Shown: positions 1-12,700 of the stretch, piece by piece | Position numbering within the stretch: position 1 is the first letter of the stretch | How the letters are laid out: every line of letters starts with the position of its first letter | Assembly (NCBI RefSeq): GCF_000189635.1 | Contig: NW_002476578.1 | Location: 1 to 64,000, forward strand | Direction: 5' to 3' | DNA length: 64,000 nucleotides | From: Tetrahymena thermophila SB210 | Taxonomy: Eukaryota; Ciliophora; Oligohymenophorea; Hymenostomatida; Tetrahymenidae | Translations under genes and position numbers: made by a program | Notes under the pieces: model-generated | The model's database searches: none | What the model was told of the DNA's origin: nothing | What the model saw: only the letters and a program-made list of their open reading frames with translations

Positions 1-363
1 CCAACCCCAACCCCAACCCCAACCCCAACCCCAACCCCAACCCCAACCCCAACCCCAACCCCAACCCCAACCCCAACCCCAACCCCAACCCCAACCCCAA
101 CCCCAACCCCAACCCCAACCCCAACCCCAACCCCAACCCCAACCCCAACCCCAACCCCAACCCCAACCCCAACCCCAACCCCAACCCCAACCCCAACCCC
201 AACCCCAACCCCAACCCCAACCCCAACCCCAACCCCAACCCCAACCCCAACCCCAACCCCAACCCCAACCCCAACCCCAACCCCAACCCCAACCCCAACC
301 CCAACCCCAACCCCAACCCCAACCCCAACCCCAACCCCAACCCCAACCCCAACCCCAACCCCA
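1..363. repeat. Macronuclear telomere, C4A2 repeat tract
   Basis: About 60 perfect head-to-tail copies of the hexamer CCCCAA begin at base 1 and stop abruptly at about base 363, where unique AT-rich sequence starts. This strand is the C-rich strand, so the chromosome end is on the left. The G4T2 repeat is the Tetrahymena-type telomere added by telomerase at macronuclear chromosome ends. A length near 360 bp is in the range known for Tetrahymena macronuclear telomeres. No variant repeats are visible. Confidence 0.98.
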
Positions 364-1324
364 TGAATTAAGTAAAATCAATTGAGGAAAATAATGTAAA
401 AATTTATATTCATTTTTCTTTCTTTTTAAAATATTTTATTGTTTAAAATAAAATAAATAAATAATTTTTGTTTTATAAAACATTTTTTTTTATTTTTTAC
501 AAAAAAAAATTAGTAAATTTATTGTTTTTTCTATTTTTTCTTTGTGTAATCTTAGTTTTTTAAACTAATTTTTTATTTTTTATTAAAAACTTATTTAATT
601 TATAAAATAATTTTTTATTTAATATATAATCTTTTTCATTCATAAAATATTTTTTATTTATAGTAATTTCTTCCACTTTCATTCATTCATTTTTATTTAT
701 TTTCACTCTTTCATTAATTCATTCAACTTTTTCTACCACTTTAACCAATTTTATTAATATTATTTTGAGATTTTTTATTTTAAATATTTATTTGTTTTTT
801 TGAAGAAGTTGATACAATTATTTTTCTAAAAAGATTATAAAAATATCTAAAAGAAAGAATTTTTGTTTTGTTCTTTATATAAATTTGTAATTTTTCTTTT
901 ACGAAGAAAAAAAATCTATGAAATTAAATTCGAAAAATTAACAAGCTATATATTTATATATTTAAAGAAAATAAGCCCAAGCTTGATATTCTAATATAAA
1001 TTTTTATTCATACTTTCAATAGAACTCAAATACAATTTTATATATTTAAGTAAATAAACGCAAAGAAATTTTATTATGTATTTATTTTTGAAAGAACATC
1101 TTTACTTATAGAGCTTTTTTAACTTTAAATTGTACGAAGGAGATTGTAATATTAATTTTCGCTAAAATATTAGGGGGATATATTAAAATTTGCTTCTTTA
1201 GTTAAATATTTTACTCACTCTATATATATAGCAGTGAATTGTAAATTTATGTGGTTAAAAGCTTTTAAAATATTTGATATTATTGTAATTATTTAATTTA
1301 AATTAATTATCTAAAATAAAAATT
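364..1324. other. Subtelomeric non-coding AT-rich spacer
   Basis: This stretch between the telomere and the first gene is almost entirely A and T with long homopolymer runs and short CATT/TTCATTCA-like tandem bits around 640-730. I find no sustained reading frame with coding character in any frame, even when only TGA is counted as a stop. It presumably contains the promoter and 5' UTR of the following gene near its right end. Confidence 0.7.
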
Positions 1325-4300
1325 ATGGAAAAACAATAAAAATTCAATACTATTTGCAGAAATATTACAGAATAAAATTTTTGCTAATTTGGAAATAGTT
1401 GCCGCTATTTGCATCCAGGAGATGTGACAAGTAATCAAATGCTTTCTTTGCTTATCAGCTTTTAATAATATTTTATATTAAAATTTTTTTACTTATTTTA
1501 TCTAACAGCTAAGGTATTCATTGAAAAGGTTGATAAGAAAAGTAAATCAAAGAGCAAAAATTCTGCTAAGGATGTGTCAGAAAATAACTAAAAATAGAAT
1601 TTCTTTAAGTCTACTTCTTCTTAATTACCTAAAGATAACTCTACCAAATAAACTAAATGTGTATAAGATTACTCTACCTAAGCATCGATGGTGACTAAAA
1701 CTCCTGAATCTGCAAAAAATACTCCTGCCATTACTTATAAATTAAATTCCATGAATGATGGTGAATCTCTTAAGGATGCTTTGAAAAATGAGAAAGGATG
1801 GAGAAACAAAATAAAATCTTAAGCTAAAAAAATTACTTTTGAAGAAATACCTGAATATGCATAGACTGTTCTGAATCCAATCTCATCCTCTATTGTTACT
1901 TAAGAAAAGCAAAATTGTTCTATTTTAATGTCAGAGCAAGCTTAAAAATACGATCATTAAATAAACTTGAGAGGACAAGATATTTATTTAGAGAAAAGCG
2001 AAAATAACTCAAAAAATTAAATCTAATAAGGCAGTGAGGCGAAATTAAGACAAGTTAATTATAAAAAATAACTGGAGAGGTAGTTGGAAGGTTAATTTAT
2101 TAGCATAGAAAATGTAAATTAAGATTTAACTTTGATTACAAAAGACAAGCAGGTAATTCTTTATGATTAACTAATCCCTTTAATTGAAGAAGACATAGAA
2201 CTTACAGAAAAATTTTAAATTCATTCAGTTATAAAATTAACTCATTTAGATGATATTATTAAGTTGTTTTATGACCCTTAAAGTAGCTAGCTTTACATTT
2301 TGTAATTAAATTAATTACAGAAAAAGATGAAGTTTTATATTATTGAAGAAGTTTATTAATACTTAACTCATTACAGCAAAGACTTTAATTTGTTCTTTAT
2401 CATTGTTGTCAATATTGACAAAGAGAATATAGGATTTTTCCCTCTTCCAGAGAAGAGAGAGTGCTAATACTTAGAGCCAATTATAGTAAAGAATTATAAT
2501 GAAACAATTATAAACTTTTAGAAGACAGAGCAGACTTTAAACATAAATTTATATAAGGGAGTTATTATTGAAGAATTTTAACTTATCAGTTAGGAAATAT
2601 TCTAAGAAATGAGAGCTTAAAATGGGCAAAGTAAAGAATTTAATGAAAATTTACAAGATATGATTATCGTCGAATAAATTATTCCTTAAGCAAAATAAAG
2701 TAAAAAAAAGATGATTCTTAGCGATAGTGAAAGTGAAAATGAAAATGATTTAGAGATGTCAAGATATTTTTAGAATAAGTCTAGTTAAAATCTTTTAAAG
2801 TATTTATCTTAAAGTTCTACTATTTAATAAGATTCTGAATAAAACAATAAAAATAGCATTTTAAATCAAAGCAGCATTCTATTTGATTCAGGTAGTAAAG
2901 TCGAAAAAAAATCATTGGAAAGTGTAAACAAAATAAATAGTTTGCAATCTACTGAAGCAAGTGATATTTTTTCGTCACCACAGACAGTTTCTCCAAAAAA
3001 TGAAAACACGTTAGAATCTTAACCAAAAATTGCTAATAATAAAGATAAATAGCAGCTTGATTAAAAAGAATAACTTTAGAAAAATTCTAAGCCTTCCACG
3101 TCTGATAGAAATAACTCTAATTCAAAAAACAAAAATAAAAGCAATAGGAGTAAAACATAACCTCATAGTAAAAAATCATCAACCGATAACAAATAATAAA
3201 AATAAGATGAAATAAAATAGCAGAAAGTAGAATAAACTAAATAAAATAAAGAAAGTTAAAATAAAAATTTAAAATGTTAGAAAAACCCCAAAAAATAATC
3301 TTAATCTTTAAATAGATCAAAGGAAGTATCGAATAGTGTGGAAAAAAAGAAGACACATGAAAAATTAAATTAAGTTAATAACAAAATTAATGAAAGCAGC
3401 TAAAAAGTAAATGAAATCATTGGGTAATAATAAAAAAGTAAAGTATTAATGAATATTGAGGAAGATGATTTGTTTCCTGATGAAAATAACCTATAATTAG
3501 AATAATCACCTGAACTTAAAAATAACAAACAAATTTAAAAAAATTCTAAAAAAAATGAGGAAAATAAGAATCAATCTGAATAAAAAATACCTTAAATGAG
3601 CTCTTAAAAAAAGACATAAAAATCTAACAAGCTATCTCGTACTTTAAGCAAAATAAATGATAATTAAAATTTAGTTATTGATGATTCTAGTAAGGAAATT
3701 ATTTAAATTTCGATTAGTTCTTCTCAGTCTTTGAGTTTGGTAGAAAATGCAAATGTTAGCGAATAATTTAAAAGAAAGAAATAGGTTGAAAATAAAAAAT
3801 AAACTTAAAATGTAGATGAAGAATTTGATATTGAAAATAACTTATTCTGTGATACTTAGTAGAATAAAAATAGTTAATTGAAGGAATTAAAAAAAGATAA
3901 AGACTTTATAAAAACCTCAAAAACTAATAAAATAGTTAGTAAAATTAAATAAAAAATAGATAATTGTATTGCCTAGTCAGAATTTCAAATGTAAGAAAAT
4001 AAGAAAAATAACTAACAAACTTGCATTTAATCAGATTTTGAAAAATTAAAAAATTAAGAAAAACACTCTCAAATAATAAATCCAGAGATTCGCAAGTAGA
4101 AAGGCTAAGATTAAAATTCTCAAACAAAAGAAGTAAAGTAGAATTAAAAAAATTAAGAAGACCTTAACCAACAAAAAGAGTAGCAGAAGGAATAAGTTGA
4201 GAAAGATGACCAAGAGTTATCGGATCAGAAGTAATATGAGTTTGAAATAGAAAGCAAACAAAGCTAATTTTCTTTATAATAAAAATGTAATAAACCAAAA

Positions 4301-5572
4301 TCCGAGTAAAATTTTAATAAAAATTAGTCAAATGTGATTCTAAATCAAAGTGAGTAAGTGAGCTCTAAATTAGAAAATACTCAATGCTCAATAAAAAATG
4401 AATAGTAGTCATACAATAACTTTACAACTGCTTAAAATAGTAGTGAAAAAAGTAATAATTTAAAGGACAATATTATTACTATAAGATCTGATATTATTTT
4501 AAATAAGAAGAAATTACAGCTTGTAAAGTATCTTAAAAAAGAAGATATTGTGGAAAACTTTAAAAAAATGCAAATTAAAACAAATTAAAATATTTTATCT
4601 GAAAGCAATTGTGATTAAAGTCAAGAAGAAAAATCAAATGTAACTACTAATCAAGCTAATATAGAAAAAAAAAAAAATCCTATCATTATACATAAAAGTA
4701 ATTACGAGGGATAAAAAAACAGTGATAATAAATAAATTATTTTGGATTAAAAAATTATTAACTAATAACCAATAAAATTAAAAAAAGATGAGCCAGCATT
4801 TGTTGTTGTTGCTGCTGCTAGTTCTGAAGTGAAATAAAATATAAAAAAAAAGAAAATAATAAATATGAACAAAATTAAGAGAGAAGAATTAAATAATGAC
4901 TACTACGATGACTTAAACTCAAGCAACACTTGCAAATATGTAAAAAAATCATTTGAAGAGCCTAAAAATGTAGATGTAAACTTACCTTATTAAATCCTCT
5001 CAGAAGAAGATTTTAATTATAATAATTAAAGAATTAAGTAATATCCTCCAACAAGAGTTACTAGCATGGTTGGTGATATTGAAGAAATAATCATAACTGA
5101 TGATGAAGCCTATCTAGAAGATGATATTGAAGAAACAATATTGAATGAAGAACCAAAAAAAATGTATAATAATAAGCAGTATGATTAATAAGATAAGAAG
5201 AATATTAGTTTCAATTAAATTCCATAATTTATTAATTAGCCATAAGCATTTCTGCAGCCAAGTTAATAATTCAATTATTAGCATCAGCAATTGTAAAGCA
5301 TACAATTTTTTTAACCTCTACAAACCAACATAGCACAAAACTTTACATAAAATTAAATTTAGTATTTATCTCATTTGCAATAAAATCCAATGCTTCCATT
5401 AAGTTTCTATCCTTAATGTAGAGGTTAAAATGCCTACGACTTTGGCTTCTATAATTAACACTCTTTCTACCAGCCACCTTTACAATATAACCAGCAAACC
5501 TAGATTACTGATCTTGAATTAGCATAGATAGAACTTTAAAAATACCAGTATATTTAATAATTAATTAATTGA
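1325..5572 (+). CDS. CCCH zinc-finger protein with very long Gln/Asn/Lys-rich tail
   Basis: Proposed structure: exon 1 1325-1430, intron 1431-1508 (GTAATC..CTAACAG), exon 2 1509-5572, stop TGA at 5570; 1389 residues. Exon 1 starts with an ATG and encodes a C-x8-C-x5-C-x3-H finger (Cys11, Cys20, Cys26, His30, followed by P-G-D). This is the classic RNA-binding CCCH type, though a single finger does not prove an RNA target. Residues ~230-430 look folded (mixed hydrophobic and charged, with Tyr/Phe). The remaining ~900 residues are low-complexity K/N/Q/S/E with about two hundred TAA/TAG glutamine codons. Three GTT and three GCT codons in a row (VVVAAA) occur near 4800. The C-terminus is Gln/Tyr/Pro-rich. 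The tail suggests condensate or scaffold behaviour, which is inference. An alternative start at 1439 would read through the intron but lose the finger. Confidence 0.8.
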
Positions 5573-6775
5573 TTTCATACAAATAGTATCTAATCTTTAT
5601 TGTTATCAACTGAATAATATTCTGATTAAAAATTTATATTTTTTTGTATTTTTTGTTTTAACAATTTTTTCATTAAATTCCATTATTTGTTAAATTTCTT
5701 TTTTTAGCTTCTAAGCATAAAATTCAGTTTAATTTACATTCTTTTTAAGTTGATAAAAAATTACAAATAAACTATACTAACATAAATAAATAATCATTAT
5801 AATTTAGTAAATAAATAAATTTCTATTGAATTGATCAAGAATTAAAAATTAATAGGATTATTTAATAATATTTTTTAATAATTTAATAAATAGTATGAAT
5901 TTTTATAATTATTACGAAAATTACTTCAAAGTAAATAGAATACTTTTAAATTATAAAGAAAAAAATACATTTTAAACAAATTTAGAAGTAGATTTTTTTT
6001 ATAGCTCAATATAATTTTACTAATTTAGCCCAAAAATATAAATTTTTCATAGTACTATTTCTTTCATTCGTTAATAATATATCTGTCATTTAACCTTTAA
6101 CTTTTAGGAATTTATTTATTTTTTATTTTTTTGCATTTTTTATTATAATGGATTATTTATTGAATAAATATTAAAATAAAATATATTTTTAAAATAAAAT
6201 TTTTCTAGAATTATAGAAAAGATAAACAAACATATTTTTTATGTAAATTCAATAAATAATTTATGATATTTAAAGCAGCAATAAATAAATAATAATAGTA
6301 AGAATTGTTTCTACACTTAATATGTGATTATTAATTTGCTTGCGAGTTGTTTGTTAGAGATAGCTAGCTGCTGGGCTAGCTAGTAAATGAAAAATTTGAT
6401 TCCTATTTTATTTAATTAATGAGAAGAAAAGAATTTTAAATAATTTAATGAATAAATTTAATAGAGCATCTATTTGTTTCCATAACTTGTAAATAAAAAT
6501 CAATAAAAATTTTAAAGAATTTGTCTGTAGGTAAATGTTATTAGCTAGTTATTTGTATGAATTTTAAATAAAAGCAATTAATGTATTGTCTTAATCACTA
6601 AATTTATAATTGATAGCAAGTTTAAATGCAATTTTAATGAATAAAAAATGCATATATTAATTTCGTTTAATAATTTAGAGATTATATTAATAATTTAATT
6701 AAAAAGAGAAACAAAAGTCAATTTATATTTAATAGAATAGAAATGTAGAATCGCCAAACATTTTAAAATTAAATC
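5573..6775. other. Intergenic spacer
   Basis: AT-rich sequence between two plus-strand genes. No coding frame was recognised. It contains a short GC-richer perfect inverted repeat at 6361-6382, listed separately. The 3' end must hold the promoter of the cyclase gene. Confidence 0.6.
6361..6382. repeat. Perfect 8-bp inverted repeat (hairpin)
   Basis: TAGCTAGC and GCTAGCTA are exact reverse complements separated by the 6-base loop TGCTGG. The patch is conspicuously G/C-rich for this intergenic region. It could form a short hairpin in RNA or a cruciform; there is no evidence for a specific function. Confidence 0.5.
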
Positions 6776-9700
6776 ATGCAAAGTTTTAAATAGTCTAAAA
6801 AGAAGAAAGAAAAAGAAGAAAAAGAAGATGAAAACTAGCGTGTTTACTCTCGAAAGGTGCCTAAATTTTATTTTTTAAAATAATTTCTATTTGTTTAATC
6901 TACATCCCATTTAACTTTTTATAGATTGATTTATTTATCATTTTAATTCTAGTTAGAGTTAGTGAATGGCGAGCTTTTTGGCAAGATATAAGTTATTTCA
7001 GATAAAATATGCACAACAAATAAAATCTCTTTCTTCAAAAAGGATCGATATGTATACTTTTTTATTCATTATTTTCCATAATCAAATCTATAATTTTACT
7101 ATTTAGGTTATATTTAACTTTTTGCTCATGCTATCGAAGAATTACTTCTACCGGTTTGGAAATACGGCTTGTATAGTTATTGTTTTTATTTTTTTAGGTA
7201 CGCCTGTCAAAAACATGATAAAAAGTAGACTTACCTATGAAATGTAAATTAATTTCTACTTTTAATTATTGAGGTGAGACCTCTTACTAGACTTAATTCT
7301 ACTATATTTTAAATTATTTCACTTGACTGATCATAAGAGAGAATGATAATTAATTATCTTTAAAAAAAGAAACGACTATATCTACTTTTACTTGCTTTAA
7401 TCAGTAATAGGTTTCATTGTTTTACTGATAAGAGACTTGTATATTATTACAAACTTATAAGGACTACTTTCTTAGATAAACCAATCACAATACACTCTTT
7501 TCCAAAAATTTAATGATGATAAGATTTAGCAATTAATAAAGTCAAGTAGAGATGATGAGGATGATTAATATAAATAAAAAATAGCTACTTACACTTCTTC
7601 AGAGGTCTCAAATATATAAGTATCATTTTTTTAATAAAATATATCAGTTAATAGCTTACTTTCTAATAAATTATAAGATTGGTGATATAGTTCTATTAAA
7701 GAAAGGTGACATTTGCCCAGCTGACTGCCTTATACTGGATATGAAAGAGTAATTTTGTTCAGTAAAGAATAATGTCTGCTCCGAGTCAAACTAATTTGAC
7801 ATAAAGCGTGCACCACAAGTCACATAAAGTAAAAAATACAAATAATAAATTAATTTTTGACTTATTAAACTTAGGTCCATAATAAATATCCATTCATGTA
7901 TTTATTTAATGATGTGATTTATTATTTTTAAATAACAGTCTTAAGCACTTCAAAAATTAAAGGGTTTCACTTTGAATATAGAAAAATACTCAATGGAATT
8001 GTAGAATTTGTTAGTTCTACTGAAAATGAAACCTAATTTGAAGGCTATATAAAACTTAATAAGGATCCTAATGGAGAAAATCTAAATGACTAAAACATGA
8101 TTTTCAGAGGTTAGGAACTCATGTACACAGAATGGTGCGTTGCATTAGTTCTTTATGTAGGTTATGAATGCAGATTTTTTAAAATATACTCAGAAGAAAG
8201 AAAAAAAATAAAATTTGCAAAAGGAAATCTTAGCAATAAAATAGAAAAATTCTTTTTGTTTACATTTTTATTTATAATATTATTTACTCTTGCTTCATCT
8301 ATTATTGATTATACTTAACCTTTCAATTCCAAATTTAACTCTACTCAAATTGATCAAAATACTGGATAAGTAGCTGCCAGTAATTTAGATAAAAATCCAT
8401 TTCTTTTATTCAATCTTTATTCTATTAAAAGCTTACTTCATCGAATACATTATCTTCCTTCCTATAGTGTTATATCCCTTTTATGATATCATGCATCTTA
8501 CTTATTTGTACATGAAAAAAAGAGTGTTTGAAAATCGTAAATAAATAAATAAATTCTTTCTTTATTTTTTTAATTTTCTAAATTAAAATTTTATAATTAA
8601 AATATAATTTATTTTTTCAAATTTAAACAAAATTATTTCATTTTTATTTTCAAAATTGCTTTAAAAATTAATTTTTTAATAAATTTTTAAATTTTAAATG
8701 ATTTTTTAGATTCAAAAATATTTCAAAATTACAGTTTTTATTTATTTTTATTAAAAAAATAGCATTTTAGTTCTTTCCTTGCTAATTAGATATAAAAAAA
8801 GATGAAGACCAAAACAATGAAGATCTTTAGGAAATAAATTTGTAAGAATCAGCTTTTACTCCAATAGATGATATATAAGATAGTGAAATGTGTTTATCAA
8901 CTCATGCGGTTTTTAGCAAAAGCGGCACATTAACTCATAATGAAGAATTCTAACTAGCTTCTATCACAATTGGTAATAAAATGTATAAATTAAATATCGA
9001 AACTCTAACAAATGTAATTAATCATATCGCTGCTGCAAAACCTTCGCTTCAGTATGTTTAAGGTAAATTATTATTGATTAATTAATACATTAAGTAAGAT
9101 TTTAATATTATTAAATCATATTAGAAAATAAAGTACCTTCATATGAAGCAATAGATATTGATGAGGGAACAATAAACAACTCTCCAGATAGAAAAAATGT
9201 CTGTACTCGGTAAATATTTTTTAAATTTAACATTTTTTCTAACTCATCATTCATTCATTATATGTAATTTTAGTAAATAAAACCTTGAAAAGATGTAAGC
9301 TAATGATTTTGATCTTATGATGCTAAGAAATGTTTTTGTATAAAATGTATAAAACTAAACTTTAAACACTTAAAGCACATAATAGTAAAATGAAGAAACA
9401 ATAAATACAAATGAAGCTAGAGAGTAGAAATACAAAAAAGAATACTTGGATACCGCTTCCCCATTAAATGGTAATGGTTCACTTGAAAAAAATACTTAAA
9501 TTAACTAATAAATAGATGCTTCACCTATTTTGCATCATCGTTCTGACATAGGAAGAATGTTTTCTAGCCCTAAATCTAATATTTCAGGTGATTTTTTGAA
9601 TGAACCAGACTACATAAATTTAAGAGGATAGACAATCAGTGAGAACTAAAGCATGGAAAGCTCTCCAGCAGATGTTCATCATAAATTTGAAAATGTATTA

Positions 9701-12700
9701 GTCCGTTAAAAAAATGAGTCTTGTTCCATGAGCTAGAGTGGCATACATTTGGATATAAGCAATTTTACAGGAGGAATAGAAAAATTTTACAAAAACACTT
9801 AGTAGAATTCATAATTTACAATCGAAGGATTGTTAGATAGCTAAGCACCACTTGATTTCTCATCAAGTATCAATAACAGTAAAATTGGCTAAAATAGTTT
9901 TGAGAAAAATGACATTGAATTCATACAAGAAGAAAGAGATTTTCTTAAAGATCTCCTCAAAAATGATTAATCGTTTGCTAATGCAATTAAAGTACTTTTT
10001 ATTTTATTATTTATTTATTTCTTAAGTTGTTTGTTTATTTATTTGAAAAATGTAAAGTTATTAAAAATGTTTTTTTTTTTTTAAAAAAAGGCCATATCAG
10101 TTTCTCACATGACAAAAACTAAATTTTAGCAAACTTAGCTTCAATTTTTTTAAGAAACGATAAATCCATTAGATAAATTGATTTAAGATTTTACATCTCA
10201 AATAGGCTATTAATTTAGGTGTTCAAATAAAATAAATGATGGAGGTAAAGATAAATTTTAGTATATCTTCACAAACTATTAAAATGAAACTAAAAAATAC
10301 ACACTCCTCCTGCCACCTGCATATAATGAAAGAAAAACAAGGTTCTGCATCATTTTGAAGGAAGACGATTCTAAAAGATATACCCTCTACTTAAAGTAAT
10401 TCTAATATTTGTTTACTTATTTATTGATTTGTTAAATGAATATTTATAATTATACAGAGAAGAATTAGTAAATTATCCTAGCTATATGATGGTTGATAAA
10501 GGTATAAATAGACAAGATTAAGAAAAGAGACTTAGGAGACTAATAGAGCAAGGACAAATTCCGTAATTTACTTTTTCTAAAATTAAAGGTTTGTAATTTG
10601 ATGAAAATATTAAATAGTATTGCCTTCTGTAAAAGAGAATTGGATGAATTAGAAATCTATTAGATATAAAACTAATATGAGAATGCTTTGAAAGCTCCAG
10701 AATTCTATTAAAACAAAGAGGCGATCATTAATTATATATATTCCTCTTACATTTTTAAACTTGAACTGTAATGTATTATTGGTATTTAAGAAACTTTAAG
10801 AAAAGATAGCTAAGAATTAGTTAGCTTGATGAATGAAAGTTTCATTAATACTTGGATGCTGACTGGAGACTAGTTCCAAAAAGCTGTCCCTGCTGCATAC
10901 AATTGCAGAATTTTACAAAGGGAATCTACTTAACAAACTTTAATTTTTGATTGCAATAGCTATAAAAATCTAAAAGCGCTTATTAAAAATTATATTATAA
11001 TACTTAAACAAAAATATCTTGGAGAAACTCCTCAAATAAATAAAAATTAAAATGACTTTCAAATATAAAACAGTTTGAAAAGAAAGAAGACTTCATTCAC
11101 AAACTATGAAAAAGAAGACAATAACAAAATATTTAACATTATAATATCTGGAAAGACCTTTGAAATTATTTAAAAAAATTAATATTTAAATGATCACTTT
11201 ACATTTCTTTTATTCTTTACAAAAAACTTAGTTGGATATTAATTCGATTAATTCCAAAAAGCATAAATTTTATAAAATCTTAAAAAATGCTAGCCTAAAT
11301 CAAAAATTTTAGGAATTGGCAATGGATTGTCTGACCTAAGAATGTATGCCTAGTGTGACTATTCAATTGAAGTTGTTGACTTCTAAAAACGGGTAAAATA
11401 TTTTAGACTTTCTTTCAAATAAATAGCAAAGAAATAAATAAATAGATTAAGTTTAGTTTGAAAATAAAATAATAATTTAAATTGATTTTTTAATTAATTT
11501 AATAGGAAATTTATGCAAGGGCAAATAGTATTGTACGTAGCATGAAAGATATTATAAAGCAACTGGCAATAAATTCAAAAATAAATTATTTGTTTAGAGA
11601 AGATTTAATTATAATTATTTTCAAGAAGTGCTTTTTATTAGGCTTACTCATGTTTTTTTGGAATAGTTATTAATCTTCTTATGGGATATAATTATTTGAT
11701 TAGATTTACTTGTTTTAAAATATATACTATACCCCAATGGCCATTTTTTTATTGCTGATGCTAAAAATGTACAAATGGCAATAGCCTTTCAAAAAAGAAA
11801 TTATTGATAAAGTCTAAACAATCATTTACATAATCCATAATAAATCAGCCAAAAGAGATAATATTATTTAATACATCAAAACTGTATTTTTGTAAGGAAC
11901 CATAGATGGTTTATTGCTATTTTTAGTAAATATTTTTTAGTATTAACGCAGCTTTATCTCAAATAATGGGTAGGTTTTAGATCAAAAATTTTTGGACTAC
12001 TTTTTGTACTAGAATTTTCATGCATTTTTAATTTACAAATATTTATCTTATCGTAAATTAAATTGGAAAATTTGGATAATTGCAATTATCTCAATATGCT
12101 TAATTTAAGTTAATAGAATATGGGATAAGGACATACAAGCTTAGTCTTTTGTAGTAGTTAATATGACATAAGTCTGCCAAGGTTTCTTGACTATCTCAAT
12201 AAATTTATTTACATTAAATTTCTATCCCCTATTCTAGACAAAAATAAGTAAATAATCCAAGAAATTTTATGAGCTCTTTGAAATCCTAAAGAATCTTTTA
12301 CTAGAAAAACCTATAAAAAAGTTTAATTTACATATGACTAAGGTTATAAGAAACGTCTTTAAAGATAGAGAAAAAGAAAGAGCGCTTGAAGAACTAATTA
12401 CAGTAAAACATAATTTATTATTTTTAGATTTAATTCTTATAAAATATTGAATAAAAATATATTTTTTTATGATTTAAAGGATGACGCCACTATATCTTAA
12501 TCCAAGACTAATCCTTTTACCTTAAAGTTCCTTTAAAAAGAAACTGAAACTAAATATATCTAAATGATATCTTAACGTGATAAGCGATTCATGTAGATTT
12601 ATATTATTTTGTAAATACTTCTACAGTACATTTGCTAAGCTCTAATGTACTCTTATGAATTGTAAGATAACCACACCTTTAATAGTTTTTCTATCTGCTC

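Noticed and set aside
7171..7197. GT..TTTTTTTAG stretch that looks like a 27-nt intron in the cyclase gene
   Set aside because: It is a multiple of three without TGA and codes a hydrophobic helix (V-I-V-F-I-F-L) where the first P4-ATPase membrane segment belongs; 27 nt would be too short for Tetrahymena.
8537..8789. Long gap in the cyclase gene considered as a gene boundary or frameshift
   Set aside because: A 253-nt AT-rich intron with GT..AG borders restores the phase exactly and joins conserved ATPase segments.
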